64,000 nucleotides of DNA, from NCBI RefSeq assembly GCF_013362995.1, contig NZ_JABWDV010000011.1, positions 1-64,000 of the forward strand, given 5' to 3'. Position numbers and translations under genes: made by a program. Source of the stretch: Streptomyces sp. TRM64462. GTDB taxonomy: Bacteria > Actinomycetota > Actinomycetes > Streptomycetales > Streptomycetaceae. This document shows positions 63,381 to 64,000 of the stretch, piece after piece. A model generated the notes under the pieces. It saw only the letters and a program-made list of their open reading frames with translations, ran no database searches and was not told the DNA's origin. Each line of letters begins with the position of its first letter. The first letter of the stretch is position 1.

Positions 63381-64000
63381 TCACGCGGGACGCAGGTGGA
63401 TCAACGTCTCCGGGGTGGCGACCGTCAGGGTGCCGTCCGGGTGGAGGGCGAGCGCCCGGAGCGGGGGTCCCGGGCGGAACGTGAGCGGCTCGGCGGCGCC
63501 CGGGCGGTGGAGTTCGGCCAGGCCGTCCGCCCAGGCCACGGCCACGCCCCCGGGCCCGGCGTGGACGGCGACCACCGGGCAGCCGCGCCGCACCAGGGGC
63601 CGGCCCGCCGGGGCGCCCCGGGGCGGATCCCAGGTGCGTACCGTCCCGTCCACACCGCCGCTGTACACGCGCGGCCCCGGCCCGGCCGCCGCGAGGGCGG
63701 TGACCCGCCCGGAGTGCGCCGCGCTCTGGTGCAGGCCCGCGAGGCTGAACGCGTGCAGGGAACCCATCCGGTCCCCCGTGACGACCGTGTCCCCGGCCGC
63801 GGCCAGCGCACTCGCCGGGTGCGTGGCCAGCGTGGCCGCCACCGCCCGCACCAGCCGCGGCACCGGCCCCGTGGGCCGCAGGCGGCCCCGCTCGTCGAGG
63901 CGCAGTTCCGTGTCCCCGTCCGCCAGGCACGCCACGGCCCTGACGCGCGGGTCCTCGTCCACGACGAGCCGGTCGCCGCACGTGGTGAGCACGGAGGCGG
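63381..64000 (-). CDS. WD40-like repeat protein, 5' end off window
   Basis: At least 203 residues are visible; the frame continues to the window edge, so the N terminus is missing. The visible part has WD40-like blades: SGRVTALAAAGPGPRVYSGG, VDGTVRTWDPPRG, LRALALHPDGTLTVATPETL. It is likely the C-terminal part of a beta-propeller, with no enzymatic motif visible. A GTG at 63992 could be an internal start, but partial status is more likely. It is convergent with ChaB. Confidence 0.65.
   Translation of the reverse strand, partial: ASVLTTCGDRLVVDEDPRVRAVACLADGDTELRLDERGRLRPTGPVPRLVRAVAATLATHPASALAAAGDTVVTGDRMGSLHAFSLAGLHQSAAHSGRVTALAAAGPGPRVYSGGVDGTVRTWDPPRGAPAGRPLVRRGCPVVAVHAGPGGVAVAWADGLAELHRPGAAEPLTFRPGPPLRALALHPDGTLTVATPETLIHLRPA

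Overview
The window is chromosomal DNA of a high-G+C actinomycete, almost certainly a Streptomyces or close relative. The signs are a strong G/C bias at third codon positions, frequent GTG starts, many 4-nt ATGA/GTGA gene overlaps, a TTA codon in an accessory gene, and Streptomyces-type families (PucR, CtaF, DUF5709, GlsA, class A beta-lactamase). I see no rRNA, tRNA, CRISPR array, insertion sequence or phage genes. Coding is nearly continuous.

Region 1 (1-9.1 kb) is a hydrogen-oxidation block on the minus strand. One overlapping operon reads: 500-aa unknown protein, hemerythrin, high-affinity group 1h [NiFe]-hydrogenase small and large subunits (hhyS, hhyL), single-Cys NifU-like protein, Cys-rich DUF5947 protein and two very small proteins. 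The separate hypX gene makes the active-site CO ligand aerobically. Region 2 (9.5-13.3 kb) holds stand-alone respiratory paralogs: a cytochrome b (QcrB-like) convergent with ctaD-ctaF, which could take up electrons from H2.

Region 3 (13.5-21.5 kb) is mixed: a Tat-type class A beta-lactamase with a TTA codon, a MetP/MetS-type amino-acid transporter, a cation/proton antiporter, and a coupled beta-phosphoglucomutase/GH65 phosphorylase pair whose HAD gene carries a long Gly/Thr/Asp repeat. Region 4 (21.7-30.6 kb) is a six-gene NRPS-independent siderophore operon behind an iron-box-like palindrome. It encodes an aminotransferase, decarboxylase, N-monooxygenase, NIS synthetase, GNAT and second NIS synthetase; this gene set predicts a schizokinen/rhizobactin-type citrate hydroxamate.

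Region 5 (30.7-38.9 kb) holds glutaminase, a PaoABC-like molybdenum aldehyde oxidoreductase, DUF5709, a 57-aa protein, a YbdK-type ligase and an S66 LD-carboxypeptidase. Region 6 (39.0-48.0 kb) is purine catabolism: xanthine dehydrogenase FAD, FeS and Mo subunits, an NCS2 purine permease and the XdhC maturation factor, all transcribed away from a pucR regulator.

Region 7 (48.0-60.8 kb) follows a TetR regulator and an anti-sigma-type ATPase. It looks like a galactosamine/N-acetylgalactosamine utilisation locus: a secreted multidomain GH31 glycosidase, an ABC importer (binding protein and two permeases, no ATPase), a DeoR repressor, a SIS-domain sugar-phosphate isomerase/deaminase, a ROK kinase, a tagatose-6-phosphate-type kinase and a class II aldolase. 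Two promoters share the motif GCTC-N6-GAGCG. Region 8 (60.8-64 kb) has a broken WD40-like fragment, a TPR protein, a dual-specificity-type phosphatase, small proteins, a ChaB protein and the end of a WD40-like gene running off the window.
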